A stretch of 35,157 nucleotides of DNA from a bacterium. Lineage in GTDB: Bacteria; Patescibacteriota; Patescibacteriia; SG8-24. The stretch is from assembly GCA_021824285.1 (NCBI GenBank), contig JAKAKZ010000009.1, positions 1 to 35,157 on the forward strand. The letters are read 5' to 3'. Each line of letters opens with the position of its first letter. Within the stretch, counting starts at the first letter, position 1. Positions 9,470 through 16,877 of the stretch are shown piece after piece. A program made the translations under genes and the position numbers. Under the pieces are notes generated by a model. The model saw only the letters and a program-made list of their open reading frames with translations, ran no database searches and had not been told where the DNA came from.

Positions 9470-10957
9470 ATGGATTGGCCGCCTCTTACGCCCTCCCTCG
9501 TCCTGCGTCTGCTGTGTCTGGCGTTTGTGTGCGGTATCGGCATCCATTCCCTGGATGAGAGGGTCTGGGGAGCGACGACGTGGGCGGCCCTAGCGGCCGT
9601 CTTTTGTATTACGGCCATGGCAATCAAGAAGCTGGGGTTTTGGGCTGTTGTCTGCCTAGCCGGAGCTTTTGCCGCCGCCGGTATCTGGCGGTTTGATTTG
9701 TCGCTGTCCTCCGCTGATCGGCTGGTAGTTCCGACGGTGCGACAGGAGTTCAGCGGACAGCTCTCATCCGCCATCTCCGATCAGCGCGGACAGCGGCTCG
9801 ATCTTATCGTGGTCCGTGGCGCGGATGGTACGGGGTATGCGCCGGCTGAACTCTATGTCGTTTCTGCGGTCGCCTATCGTATCGGAGACAGGATTTCTTG
9901 GACCTGCCAGCCACGCGAGATCCGTCCTGCCCAATCGGCTTTCGAACGCCGCTGGTCGTGCCGACCGACGGACGGGCCGCAACTGGTTTCAGCGTCCCCG
10001 TTTTACTCCCTTGGCCGGAATTTTGATGCCGTACGGTCGGCGCTCCGTCGCGCCGCCGGCATCATCTGGCCGGAGCCGGAGGCCTCGTTCATCCTCGGTC
10101 TGCTGACGGGCGACGACAGCGGTCTCACGGCCCGCGACCGGCAGTCTTTCCGCGATGCCGGCCTGTCGCATGTCTTGGCGGCCTCCGGGTTCAACGTGGC
10201 GCGGGTGGCGGATGCCGCGCTGATCATGCTCGCGGTCGGCAGTATTCGCCGGCGGCGGGCGGCGGTCGGAGCCATGGTCGCCGTGGCCTTCTTCGCCGGA
10301 CTCACCGGCAATGCCGCTTCGGCCGTCCGGGCCGCGCTCATGGGCGGATTGGCGCTGCTCGCGACCGCGCTCGGCAAGCGCTATTCGTCCGCGACCGCCC
10401 TGCCGCTCGCGGCCGCTGTCATGTTGGTGTTTGACCCGGCGGCCCTGCGCCACGACCTCGGCTTCCAGCTCTCCTTCGCCGCCGTCTGGGGTCTCACGGC
10501 TTTCGGCGCCGCCTTCGAGATGCGGATGGCGTTCCTGCCGGCCAAGTTCGGCCTGCGCCGGACTGCGGCGGAGACGACCGCCGCGACCGTAGCGACCTTG
10601 CCGCTGCTTCTCTGGGCTTTCGGAGCCGTGCCGCTTTTGACTTTGCCGGCCAATCTCGCGGTCCTGCCGGTCATCCCGTGGATCATGGCCATTGCCGCTG
10701 GCACGCTCGCGTGCGGGGCGTTATCTAGCTGGTTTGCGCAAGCGCTGTCGCCCTTGGCATGGCTACCGTCGGCCTACGCCGTCAGGGCCGCCGCTTTTTT
10801 CGCTTCCTTCAGCGACGCGTCCCTGCGCCTCGCGCCCGGCCCGTTTGCCGTGGCCTGCCTTTATTCCTGCCTGCTGCTTCTCTCTGCGGCTCTTCGGCGG
10901 CTTGATGACGAACGCGACCGGCTGGTTCGCCTGACCGCTCGTATTTCGCATGACTGA
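9470..10957 (+). CDS. comEC: ComEC/Rec2 competence channel domain (N-terminal part of split ComEC)
   Basis: FILGLLTGDDSGLTARDRQSFRDAGLSHVLAASGFNVA ... LRHDLGFQLSFAAVWGL typical of the ComEC competence domain, many TM segments. ORF track start 9461; ATG 9470 preferred because of the promoter. Confidence 0.88.
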   Translation: MDWPPLTPSLVLRLLCLAFVCGIGIHSLDERVWGATTWAALAAVFCITAMAIKKLGFWAVVCLAGAFAAAGIWRFDLSLSSADRLVVPTVRQEFSGQLSSAISDQRGQRLDLIVVRGADGTGYAPAELYVVSAVAYRIGDRISWTCQPREIRPAQSAFERRWSCRPTDGPQLVSASPFYSLGRNFDAVRSALRRAAGIIWPEPEASFILGLLTGDDSGLTARDRQSFRDAGLSHVLAASGFNVARVADAALIMLAVGSIRRRRAAVGAMVAVAFFAGLTGNAASAVRAALMGGLALLATALGKRYSSATALPLAAAVMLVFDPAALRHDLGFQLSFAAVWGLTAFGAAFEMRMAFLPAKFGLRRTAAETTAATVATLPLLLWAFGAVPLLTLPANLAVLPVIPWIMAIAAGTLACGALSSWFAQALSPLAWLPSAYAVRAAAFFASFSDASLRLAPGPFAVACLYSCLLLLSAALRRLDDERDRLVRLTARISHD

Positions 10958-11909
10958 TCATTCTCCGTTCAACAGTAAAAGGCGGCTCGCGCTGCCAGCG
11001 GCACTGCTTCTGGCCATCGCTGTTTTCGCGCTCTGCGCCATTCAGGCGCGGCGGCCAGAGCCGTTCACTGTTTCGTTCCTGGATGTCGGGCAGGGCGATG
11101 CGGCTCTAATCTCCGCGGGCGAAAATCAGGTATTGGTTGATGCCGGCCCCGACTCTTCCGTCCTATCTGGTTTGGGCGCGGCGATGCCGTTTTTCGATCG
11201 GACCATAGAACTCGCGGTCCTTACGCACCCGCATGCCGATCATTACACCGGTTTTCTGGCCGTCCTGCGCCGCTATCGCATCCGCACGATGATCCTGCCG
11301 GAATACGCCGCCCAGTCGCCTGACTACCGCCGGCTGCTGGAAGCGGTCCGCGATGACGGCACGGCCGTTACCTTACTGGACTGCGGGGAAAAGGCCGCCG
11401 TCGGTGGGATGACGCTGCACGTCTTGCGCCCCTGCCGCGGCCATGCCCAGTCGGCGGATCCGAACGAGGAGTCGCTAGTGCTGCGCGTCAGCGGGCCGGA
11501 CGGCGGCACGGTGCTCCTGACCGGCGACTTACCGGGCGCGAGCGGCGAAGTGGAGGCGGCTGCGGCACCGGGGGAGTGGCAGGCAGAACTCCTGAAAGTG
11601 CCGCACCACGGCAGCCGCACCGGCGCGACTGCCGCTTTCCTGAAGCTGGTCCAGCCGACCGCGGCCGTAATTTCCGTCGGTAAACGCAATACCTATGGTC
11701 ATCCGTCACCCGCGGTTCTTGAGCGGCTGGATTCCTTGGGCATCCGCATCTGGCGGACCGACCGCGACGGCACGGTTACGGCCGTTTGGGGCCCCGGCGG
11801 TTTCCGCGTCAGTACGACCGTGAAACCGCCGCAGACGTCAGCCGCCAGATTGCCATTTCAGCATCAGTCTGATAATTTCCGCTCGTCCTTTGCAAAGGAA
11901 CGGCAATGA
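10950..11909 (+). CDS. ComEC C-terminal-type metallo-beta-lactamase domain as a separate, single-TM-anchored protein
   Basis: FLDVGQGDAALI, THPHADHYTGF, KVPHHGSRTG motifs; N-terminal TM; overlaps upstream ORF by ATGACTGA. Confidence 0.9.
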   Translation: MTDHSPFNSKRRLALPAALLLAIAVFALCAIQARRPEPFTVSFLDVGQGDAALISAGENQVLVDAGPDSSVLSGLGAAMPFFDRTIELAVLTHPHADHYTGFLAVLRRYRIRTMILPEYAAQSPDYRRLLEAVRDDGTAVTLLDCGEKAAVGGMTLHVLRPCRGHAQSADPNEESLVLRVSGPDGGTVLLTGDLPGASGEVEAAAAPGEWQAELLKVPHHGSRTGATAAFLKLVQPTAAVISVGKRNTYGHPSPAVLERLDSLGIRIWRTDRDGTVTAVWGPGGFRVSTTVKPPQTSAARLPFQHQSDNFRSSFAKERQ

Positions 11910-12529
11910 AGAAGAAAGCCAAAGCAGCGGAAGTGAAGGAAGCGATGCGTCAACCGGTCGTCGCCTTGCTCGTCGCACCGGACATGGCGATGCGCGCCGA
12001 TATCGTGAGCGGCAGCAAGAACGGCACCATCCGCGACGGCCAGCGCGACTACCGCGTCGGCCAGACCCTGATGCTCTGCTGTCATCTCGATCCCTGGTGC
12101 GTCATGGCGACGGTCTCGGAAGTCCGTCACTGCCTCGCCCGGCAGCTGACCGCGGCCGAGTGCCGCGCTTCCGGTCACTCGACCCGCAAGGCGATGCTCG
12201 AAGACATGCGGCGCTTCTATCCGAAGTTCGGGCCGGATTCGCCCGTGACCTTCATCGCCTGGCGTGATGTCCGTGGCGCGCTCATCGATGAGGAGAAAGA
12301 TCTCCAGAACGCGGTCGACGGCCTGATCGCGGACGGCCTGCGACGCACCATCCTGCGGGATTTCGACAGCCCCACGGGCCCTCCGCTGGTCGGGTCGGAA
12401 CACGTCGCCCGCGATAGCGACTACCGCAAGCGCGTGATTTGGCTTGTCGGCCACGATCTCATCGCCTTGAGCGAGGATGTCTACCAGCTTACCGAAAAGG
12501 GTCAACGGGCCCTGTCCCGTCTCGGGTGA
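11906..12529 (+). CDS. ASCH-domain-like protein with C-terminal winged-helix-like segment
   Basis: MRADIVSGSKNGTIRDGQRDYRVGQTLMLCC...LTAAECRASGHST...FYPKFGPDSPVTFIAW fits the ASCH pattern; overlaps upstream stop by ATGA; SD-like AAAGGA. Confidence 0.6.
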   Translation: MKKKAKAAEVKEAMRQPVVALLVAPDMAMRADIVSGSKNGTIRDGQRDYRVGQTLMLCCHLDPWCVMATVSEVRHCLARQLTAAECRASGHSTRKAMLEDMRRFYPKFGPDSPVTFIAWRDVRGALIDEEKDLQNAVDGLIADGLRRTILRDFDSPTGPPLVGSEHVARDSDYRKRVIWLVGHDLIALSEDVYQLTEKGQRALSRLG

Positions 12530-12548
12530 TGCGGCGCATCGATATATC

Positions 12549-12573
12549 GACCGGGCAATTTCCCGGTCTTTTT
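12549..12573 (+). terminator. Rho-independent terminator
   Basis: gaccggg-caattt-cccggtc followed by ttttt. Confidence 0.85.
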
Positions 12574-12635
12574 CGTCTCATCGCGGCGCGGTCTTTACGC
12601 CATGAGCGTATTCGGCAACCCGTCCGCCGTATCCC

Positions 12636-12663
12636 TTGAAAACTTCCGTTACGCCGCTATACT
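12636..12663 (+). promoter_or_regulatory. Promoter TTGAAA-N16-TATACT upstream of ndk
   Basis: Hexamers and spacing read directly. Confidence 0.65.
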
Positions 12664-12709
12664 ATCCGACAAATGCCGACACTAATCATAAAGCACTAAG
12701 CCTACCGCT

Positions 12710-13210
12710 ATGGTCCAACGCAGTCTCATCCTCCTCAAGCCCGACGCCCTGGAGCGCGGCATCGTCGGTGAAATCATCACTCGGTTCGAGCGCGTCGGCG
12801 CCAAGATGGTCGGTATGAAGCTGCTCGTCTCCGAGAAGGACACGGCCGGCAAGCACTACACCGATGACCTGGCTAAGCGCCGCGGCGAGAAGGTCCGCGA
12901 GCTGATGATCGCCATGCTTACCTCCGGCCCCATCGTGGCCATCGCTTTTGAGGGCATCGATATGGTCGAGGTGGCGCGCAAGATGGTCGGCGGCACGGAG
13001 CCGAAGACCGCGGCGCCCGGCACGATCCGCGGCGATTACGCGCATATTTCCTTCAAACATGCGGACGAGCATGGTATCGGCGTATTCAACCTGATCCACG
13101 CTTCCGGCAACGCCGAAGAGGCCGTGTCCGAGGTCGCCGTCTGGTTCAAGCCGGAGGAGCTCGTCGACTACGAGCCGGCCTTCACGAAGTTCACCATCCG
13201 GTCGAAGTAG
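12710..13210 (+). CDS. ndk: Nucleoside diphosphate kinase
   Basis: QRSLILLKPDALERGIVGEIITRFE; catalytic-type NLIHASGN. Confidence 0.95.
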   Translation: MVQRSLILLKPDALERGIVGEIITRFERVGAKMVGMKLLVSEKDTAGKHYTDDLAKRRGEKVRELMIAMLTSGPIVAIAFEGIDMVEVARKMVGGTEPKTAAPGTIRGDYAHISFKHADEHGIGVFNLIHASGNAEEAVSEVAVWFKPEELVDYEPAFTKFTIRSK

Positions 13211-13223
13211 GCGTGACGGACTT

Positions 13224-13341
13224 AAGTTTGGAGTGTGAAGCGTGAAGTGTGGAGTTAAAGTAAATACCGCGCCTAAGGGCGCGGTATTTAGATATTTGCG
13301 AGGAACGGTCCAACGCTCCAAACTTCACGCTTCCCACTTCC
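13224..13341. repeat. Foldback of iterated 'gtgaagtgtggag' words enclosing a hairpin
   Basis: Left gtttggagtgtgaagcgtgaagtgtggag; right ctccaaacttcacgcttcccacttcc; inner 13-bp stem taaataccgcgcc/ggcgcggtattta at 13261-13290. Confidence 0.65.
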
Positions 13342-13358
13342 GATATCCACACCGCGCA

Positions 13359-13387
13359 TTGCCAGTTCCCCGGTGCGATGATACGTT
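13359..13387 (+). promoter_or_regulatory. Promoter TTGCCA-N17-TACGTT; predicted +1 about 13394
   Basis: Spacer exactly 17 nt; +1 falls on the first base of stem P1. Confidence 0.5.
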
Positions 13388-13393
13388 GAGCAT

Positions 13394-13569
13394 GCCTTGT
13401 CGTGAGCTCCGGCGGACGGCTCGGCCGTCCTTCGGAAAAAAACGTGTTCGGCTTTCGCGCCGAACGACTTCGGCCGCAAGGCCGGAGAAAACAAAGGGGG
13501 ACTTCTTCCGAGACAAGGCGACGGTGACCGGCTTTTCGTACGTCACCACCGGCGCCTTTTGTCATTTTA
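13394..13569 (+). ncRNA. Candidate structured leader / riboswitch-like attenuator or free ncRNA
   Basis: P1 gccttgtc (13394-13401)/gacaaggc (13512-13519) enclosing hairpins 13408-13436, 13446-13465, 13468-13487 (GCAA loop); competing terminator stem gacaaggcg...cgccttttgtc at 13512-13563. Confidence 0.55.
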
Positions 13570-13590
13570 GGCTCTCACGACGCTTATATT

Positions 13591-13998
13591 ATGGCGACGA
13601 CAGACAAACGCATCTCGATTTTCCGCGGCGCGGCCATCCTAGTGGTCATTTTCGTCGTCGGCGCGGCCGTCCTGGCCCGTCTCGGCCGGTCCACGAGCGC
13701 CGATGCGACCGCCAAGGTTTCGCTTGCCAAGTGCCTGGCCGAAAAGGGCACGAAGATGTACGGCGCCTATTGGTGCCCGCATTGTCAGAACCAGAAGAAG
13801 GAATTCGGCGACGGCGCGGAATTCCTGCCGTACGTGGAATGCGCCGAGCGCGGCGCCTCCAATGAGCTGACGCAAGCCTGCAAGGATCAGGGTGTCGATT
13901 CTTTCCCGACCTGGATTTTCCCCGACGGATCGCGCGTCAGCGGTGAGCAGTCGCTGAAGGATCTGGCCGACAAGTCCGGCTGCCCGTGGAGTTCCTGA
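13591..13998 (+). CDS. Membrane-anchored thioredoxin-fold protein resembling the Trx domain of VKOR fusions
   Basis: N-terminal TM; LAKCLAEKGTKMYGAYWCPHCQNQKKEFG...FPTWIFPDGSRVSGEQSLKDLADKSGC. Confidence 0.85.
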   Translation: MATTDKRISIFRGAAILVVIFVVGAAVLARLGRSTSADATAKVSLAKCLAEKGTKMYGAYWCPHCQNQKKEFGDGAEFLPYVECAERGASNELTQACKDQGVDSFPTWIFPDGSRVSGEQSLKDLADKSGCPWSS

Positions 13999-14049
13999 CG
14001 TCCGCGATCGATGGTTCGCACGTCCCGGCTGATTTCTGTTACTGCAAAT

Positions 14050-14790
14050 ATGAACAAGAACCGAGCCCAATTGCGCCTCCTCTTGGTCCAGGTGCGCAGC
14101 GATCAGTTCGTCAAGAACCACGAACAGTCCTGCTTTCGGGCGGCGGCCGACGTCCCAGACAGTCAATTGGTGGCGCATGATCTCCTGGAGCACGTACTGC
14201 CGGAGAATGTCCTGCCGCGCTATGACGGCGTCATCATCGGCGGCGTGAGCGACTTCAGCGCCGACGATATGTTTCCCAACCGCCAGAGCCTGGTCCGGCT
14301 GGTCGAAGACGCCCAACGGGAACGCGTACCGATTTTTGCGGCCTGCTGGGGCGCGCAGTTTCTGGCCGGACTTCTGGGTGGGGCCGTGGAACAGGATACG
14401 ACCTGCGGTAAGGTCAGCGAGATAGACGCGCGCCTCGCCGAGGCGGCTTCCGACGATCCTGTTTTTGCCAAGCTGCCCAAGGAATTCCGCGCGCACGCCG
14501 GACACAACGAGCATATCACCCGCCTGCCGAACGGCGGTCGGCTGCTGGCCACGTCAGACCATTGCCCCATCCAGGCATTCAGCCTGCCGGAAACCGGCGC
14601 TTACGGAGTCCAATTTCATCCGGAGCTGACGCTGGTTGATGCCCAGATGAGGCTGAACCATACCCTCGAGAGCCACCCGGAGCGGCGGTCGCAGATTGAA
14701 TCGCTTTTGGCCGGGTTGGGTCCGACGCCGGAAGCGGAATCCATCATCGGTTCTTGGATCGATAATGTCGTGCTGCGTCCGAAGATTTGA
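14050..14790 (+). CDS. Class I glutamine amidotransferase (GMP-synthase-like GATase domain)
   Basis: FAACWGAQFLAG (Cys) and YGVQFHPEL (His); ATG 14050 preferred over 14011. Confidence 0.85.
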   Translation: MNKNRAQLRLLLVQVRSDQFVKNHEQSCFRAAADVPDSQLVAHDLLEHVLPENVLPRYDGVIIGGVSDFSADDMFPNRQSLVRLVEDAQRERVPIFAACWGAQFLAGLLGGAVEQDTTCGKVSEIDARLAEAASDDPVFAKLPKEFRAHAGHNEHITRLPNGGRLLATSDHCPIQAFSLPETGAYGVQFHPELTLVDAQMRLNHTLESHPERRSQIESLLAGLGPTPEAESIIGSWIDNVVLRPKI

Positions 14791-14809
14791 AGTCAGAATA
14801 GTCGCTGTT

Positions 14810-14856
14810 TCAGACGAAAAAAGCGCCACCTGGGTGCTTTTCTGATTTATTTTTTA
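14810..14856 (+). terminator. Rho-independent terminator
   Basis: aaaagcgcc-acct-gggtgctttt, then ctgatttatttttt. Confidence 0.7.
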
Positions 14857-14883
14857 GGCCGCGCGGCGGTGCATAACTTGCGG

Positions 14884-14912
14884 TTGTCCCTGCCGGTCCG
14901 GACTGCTAGCAT
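14884..14912 (+). promoter_or_regulatory. Promoter TTGTCC-N17-TAGCAT; predicted +1 about 14919
   Basis: Spacer exactly 17 nt; +1 coincides with the 5' base of the closing stem. Confidence 0.45.
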
Positions 14913-14918
14913 GGATAT

Positions 14919-15173
14919 AGCCCTGCGTGGCGAAAAAGTTTTGGGTCAAGTCTTTGGCGAAGGGGCCCGAGCGGTCGCGTCTGCGGACGCTGTCCGGACG
15001 GCCTCAGCGGTTCTTGACGCGTCGCTTCTATTCATCGTCGGGTTCAGTCGCCGCTTTGCGGCGAGGGGAACTCGGTGGTGAGAGCGGCGATTGCGCCGCC
15101 CGAAATCCGGTACCGGATCTAGGGCAGAGCCCACCTTTCTCCAGCCAAAACTTGACGTCGACGCGGGGCTTTT
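14919..15173 (+). ncRNA. Candidate ~255-nt structured non-coding RNA, unassigned family
   Basis: Ends pair: agccctgcgt (14919-14928)/acgcggggct (15161-15170), 10 bp with one G-U; second helix aagttttgg (14936-14944)/ccaaaactt (15145-15153); third gtcaag (14945-14950)/cttgac (15013-15018); then tttaaattt. Confidence 0.5.
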
Positions 15174-15272
15174 AAATTTGCCGCTAACGTTCATCGGCCA
15201 TCGGCCCCCGTGTTATACCCCTTGATTGCAACTCAAGAATGCGGCAGACTGGCTGATGCCAATCGAAGAGAC

Positions 15273-15346
15273 CGGGCCATAGTATAGCGGTAATACACAC
15301 CCTTGGGGTGGGTGAGTCGGCGGTTCAACTCCGCCTGGCCCGACCA
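15273..15346 (+). tRNA. tRNA-Pro, anticodon GGG, CCA encoded
   Basis: Acceptor CGGGCCA/UGGCCCG, D stem GUAU/AUAC, anticodon stem CACCC/GGGUG with loop UUGGGGU, T arm GGCGG-UUCAACU-CCGCC, ACCA 3' end. Confidence 0.95.
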
Positions 15347-15385
15347 AAATCTGCGTCCCACGCATGTGGGGCGCAGATTTTGTTT
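15346..15385 (+). terminator. Terminator after tRNA-Pro
   Basis: aaaatctgcgtccc-acgcatgt-ggggcgcagatttt, 14-bp stem then gttt. Confidence 0.85.
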
Positions 15386-15427
15386 AGGCATCGGGGTGTT
15401 TTTCGTTGCACAAGCAAAACTGCCGCC

Positions 15428-15454
15428 TACCATTCCCGCGAAAGCGGGAATCCT
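15428..15454 (-). repeat. REP-like 27-bp hairpin element
   Basis: taccattcccgcgaaagcgggaatcct. Confidence 0.85.
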
Positions 15455-15475
15455 GCGGCGGCTGCGGGCGATTTT

Positions 15476-15502
15476 TGGACCCCGGCTTTCGCCGGGGTGG
15501 TG
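15476..15502 (+). repeat. REP-like 27-bp hairpin element
   Basis: tggaccccggctttcgccggggtggtg. Confidence 0.8.
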
Positions 15503-15531
15503 GAAGAGGGCCGGGGGTGGTGTTTTTTACT

Positions 15532-15558
15532 TACCATTCCCGCGAAAGCGGGAATCCA
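15532..15558 (-). repeat. REP-like 27-bp hairpin element
   Basis: taccattcccgcgaaagcgggaatcca; 26 of 27 identical to 15428-15454. Confidence 0.85.
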
Positions 15559-15599
15559 GTTCCCGTGCCAGGTACAAATGGGACAGGTGACGTAACGCA

Positions 15600-15624
15600 A
15601 ACGCCCCGCGCGGCGCGGGGCGTT
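15600..15624 (-). terminator. Terminator of rpmB
   Basis: aacgccccgc-gcggc-gcggggcgtt, read on minus strand. Confidence 0.75.
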
Positions 15625-15653
15625 GTCGAATCGCAGACGGTTCCGGTGCGCCA

Positions 15654-15851
15654 TCAGGCGCGGGCGGCGACTTTCGCCGACAGCGTCTTGTCCATGGTCT
15701 TCAGGCAGCGGGTGCAGACGGACATCTTCTTGCCGCCGATGCGCTTGGACTGCAGGTTGGCGAACTGCTGGACTTTCGTGGCGATGTTCGAGTGGCTGCG
15801 CGAGTTGCCCCGGTTGGAGCCGCGGCCGCAGCGATCACAGATTCTGGCCAT
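15654..15851 (-). CDS. rpmB: Ribosomal protein bL28
   Basis: MARICDRCGRGSNRGNSRSHSNIATKVQQFANLQSKRI...VCTRCLKT. Confidence 0.92.
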   Translation of the reverse strand: MARICDRCGRGSNRGNSRSHSNIATKVQQFANLQSKRIGGKKMSVCTRCLKTMDKTLSAKVAARA

Positions 15852-15905
15852 AATTGGAGTGGTTATAGTGGACGCACTTTAGCACGGCATCGCGGCTTTG
15901 GCAAG

Positions 15906-16024
15906 GGGGAGGGGGAGACGCGAAGACGCGGAGACGCGAAGACGTGGAGATTATGGCGTCTGTTCTGCTATTATTGCTCCAGCTTCATGTCTCCGCCACT
16001 TCGCATCTCTGCGTCTCCGCGCCT
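15906..16024. repeat. Foldback of iterated 'agacgcgaagacgcgg' words
   Basis: Left gagggggagacgcgaagacgcggagacgcgaagacgtggag; right tctccgccacttcgcatctctgcgtctccgcgc. Right arm shares cgcatctcYgcgtctccg with 8609-8703. Confidence 0.65.
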
Positions 16025-16033
16025 CACATATAT

Positions 16034-16684
16034 ATGAATAGCCCCGTCATTTTCATCGCCGGCTTCGTCGGCTTCCTCCTGGCGCTTACCGTCCATGAGT
16101 ATTGCCATGCCCTGACCGCCTATCTGTTGGGGGACGAGACCGCCTACCGCGCCGGCCGCTTGACGCTGAACCCTATGGCTCATTTGGATCCGGTCGGCAC
16201 TGTCCTGATTCCGCTGTTTGGTGCGCTTTCCGGCCTGCCGGTTTTCGGCTGGGCAAAGCCGGTGCCGTTCAACCCGTATAATCTGCGGCAATCCAAGCGC
16301 GATGCCATCCTGATCGCGGCCGCCGGCCCGGTTTCCAACTACCTGATGGCCATTTTGGCGCTCACGGTCCTGCGTCTGCTTATCGGGACGGCAGGATTGG
16401 GTTTGGACAACCTGCTCGTGCTGTTCATGGTCTCCTTTGCTGGCGTGAACATCGTTTTGGGCACGTTCAACCTGATTCCTGTGCCGCCGCTCGACGGTTC
16501 GCGTTTCCTTCAGGCCGTGCTCGACGCGCCGAAGTACCGTCGCACGCTCTATTGGCTGGAAACTCGCGGCAACATGCTGCTCATCGGCCTTTTGCTCATC
16601 GATTATCTTCTGCCCGGCGTCGCGCCCTTGAGCCGTCTGCTCAACGGCGCGCTTGGCCTGTTCTTCGGGGTGTTTGGGATGTAA
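16034..16684 (+). CDS. Site-2-protease family (M50) membrane metalloprotease
   Basis: HEYCHALTA (HExxH), NLIPVPPLDGSR; ATG 16034 preferred over 15944. Confidence 0.92.
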   Translation: MNSPVIFIAGFVGFLLALTVHEYCHALTAYLLGDETAYRAGRLTLNPMAHLDPVGTVLIPLFGALSGLPVFGWAKPVPFNPYNLRQSKRDAILIAAAGPVSNYLMAILALTVLRLLIGTAGLGLDNLLVLFMVSFAGVNIVLGTFNLIPVPPLDGSRFLQAVLDAPKYRRTLYWLETRGNMLLIGLLLIDYLLPGVAPLSRLLNGALGLFFGVFGM

Positions 16685-16689
16685 GACGG

Positions 16690-16800
16690 TGATAGAGATA
16701 GAGAGAGAAAGAGAAAGAGAGATAAAGTCGCGTTATAAAGCAAATTTTATGTAGCTTCGTCGTCTTTCTCTCTTTCTCTCTTTACCTCTTTCTCTCTCCA
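16690..16800. repeat. GA-tract / CT-tract foldback
   Basis: Left gatagagatagagagagaaagagaaagagagataaag; right gtctttctctctttctctctttacctctttctctctcc. Confidence 0.8.
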
Positions 16801-16811
16801 ATCGCTACCTC

Positions 16812-16840
16812 TTGACGCATAAAAACGCCCATGATAGGTT
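16812..16840 (+). promoter_or_regulatory. Promoter TTGACG-N17-TAGGTT for the str operon
   Basis: Direct reading; the ORF-track start 16812 is actually this -35. Confidence 0.7.
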
Positions 16841-16877
16841 GGAGACCGATATAAGGGACAGACCATCATTTTTATTT

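Noticed and set aside
14919-15173. RNase P RNA, tmRNA, SRP or 6S identity for the candidate ncRNA
   Set aside because: Could not find the expected signature motifs (e.g. GAGGAAAGUCC, tRNA-like CCA end, GGAAG SRP loop); left unassigned pending an Rfam scan.
14927-15175. 82-aa basic ORF (GTG start)
   Set aside because: Overlaps a region with paired ends and hairpins; no recognisable domain, so ncRNA preferred, though not excluded.
15303-15882. ORFs with 'FPRKRESSS' / 'SRESGNP' peptides (15303-15590, 15308-15595, 15406-15882)
   Set aside because: Translations of tRNA-Pro, its terminator and REP-like repeats; typical spurious peptides.
16812-16877. N-terminal extension of rpsL ([22 protein letters not shown])
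   Set aside because: It begins on the -35 of the promoter and is the untranslated leader; uS12 starts at 16878.
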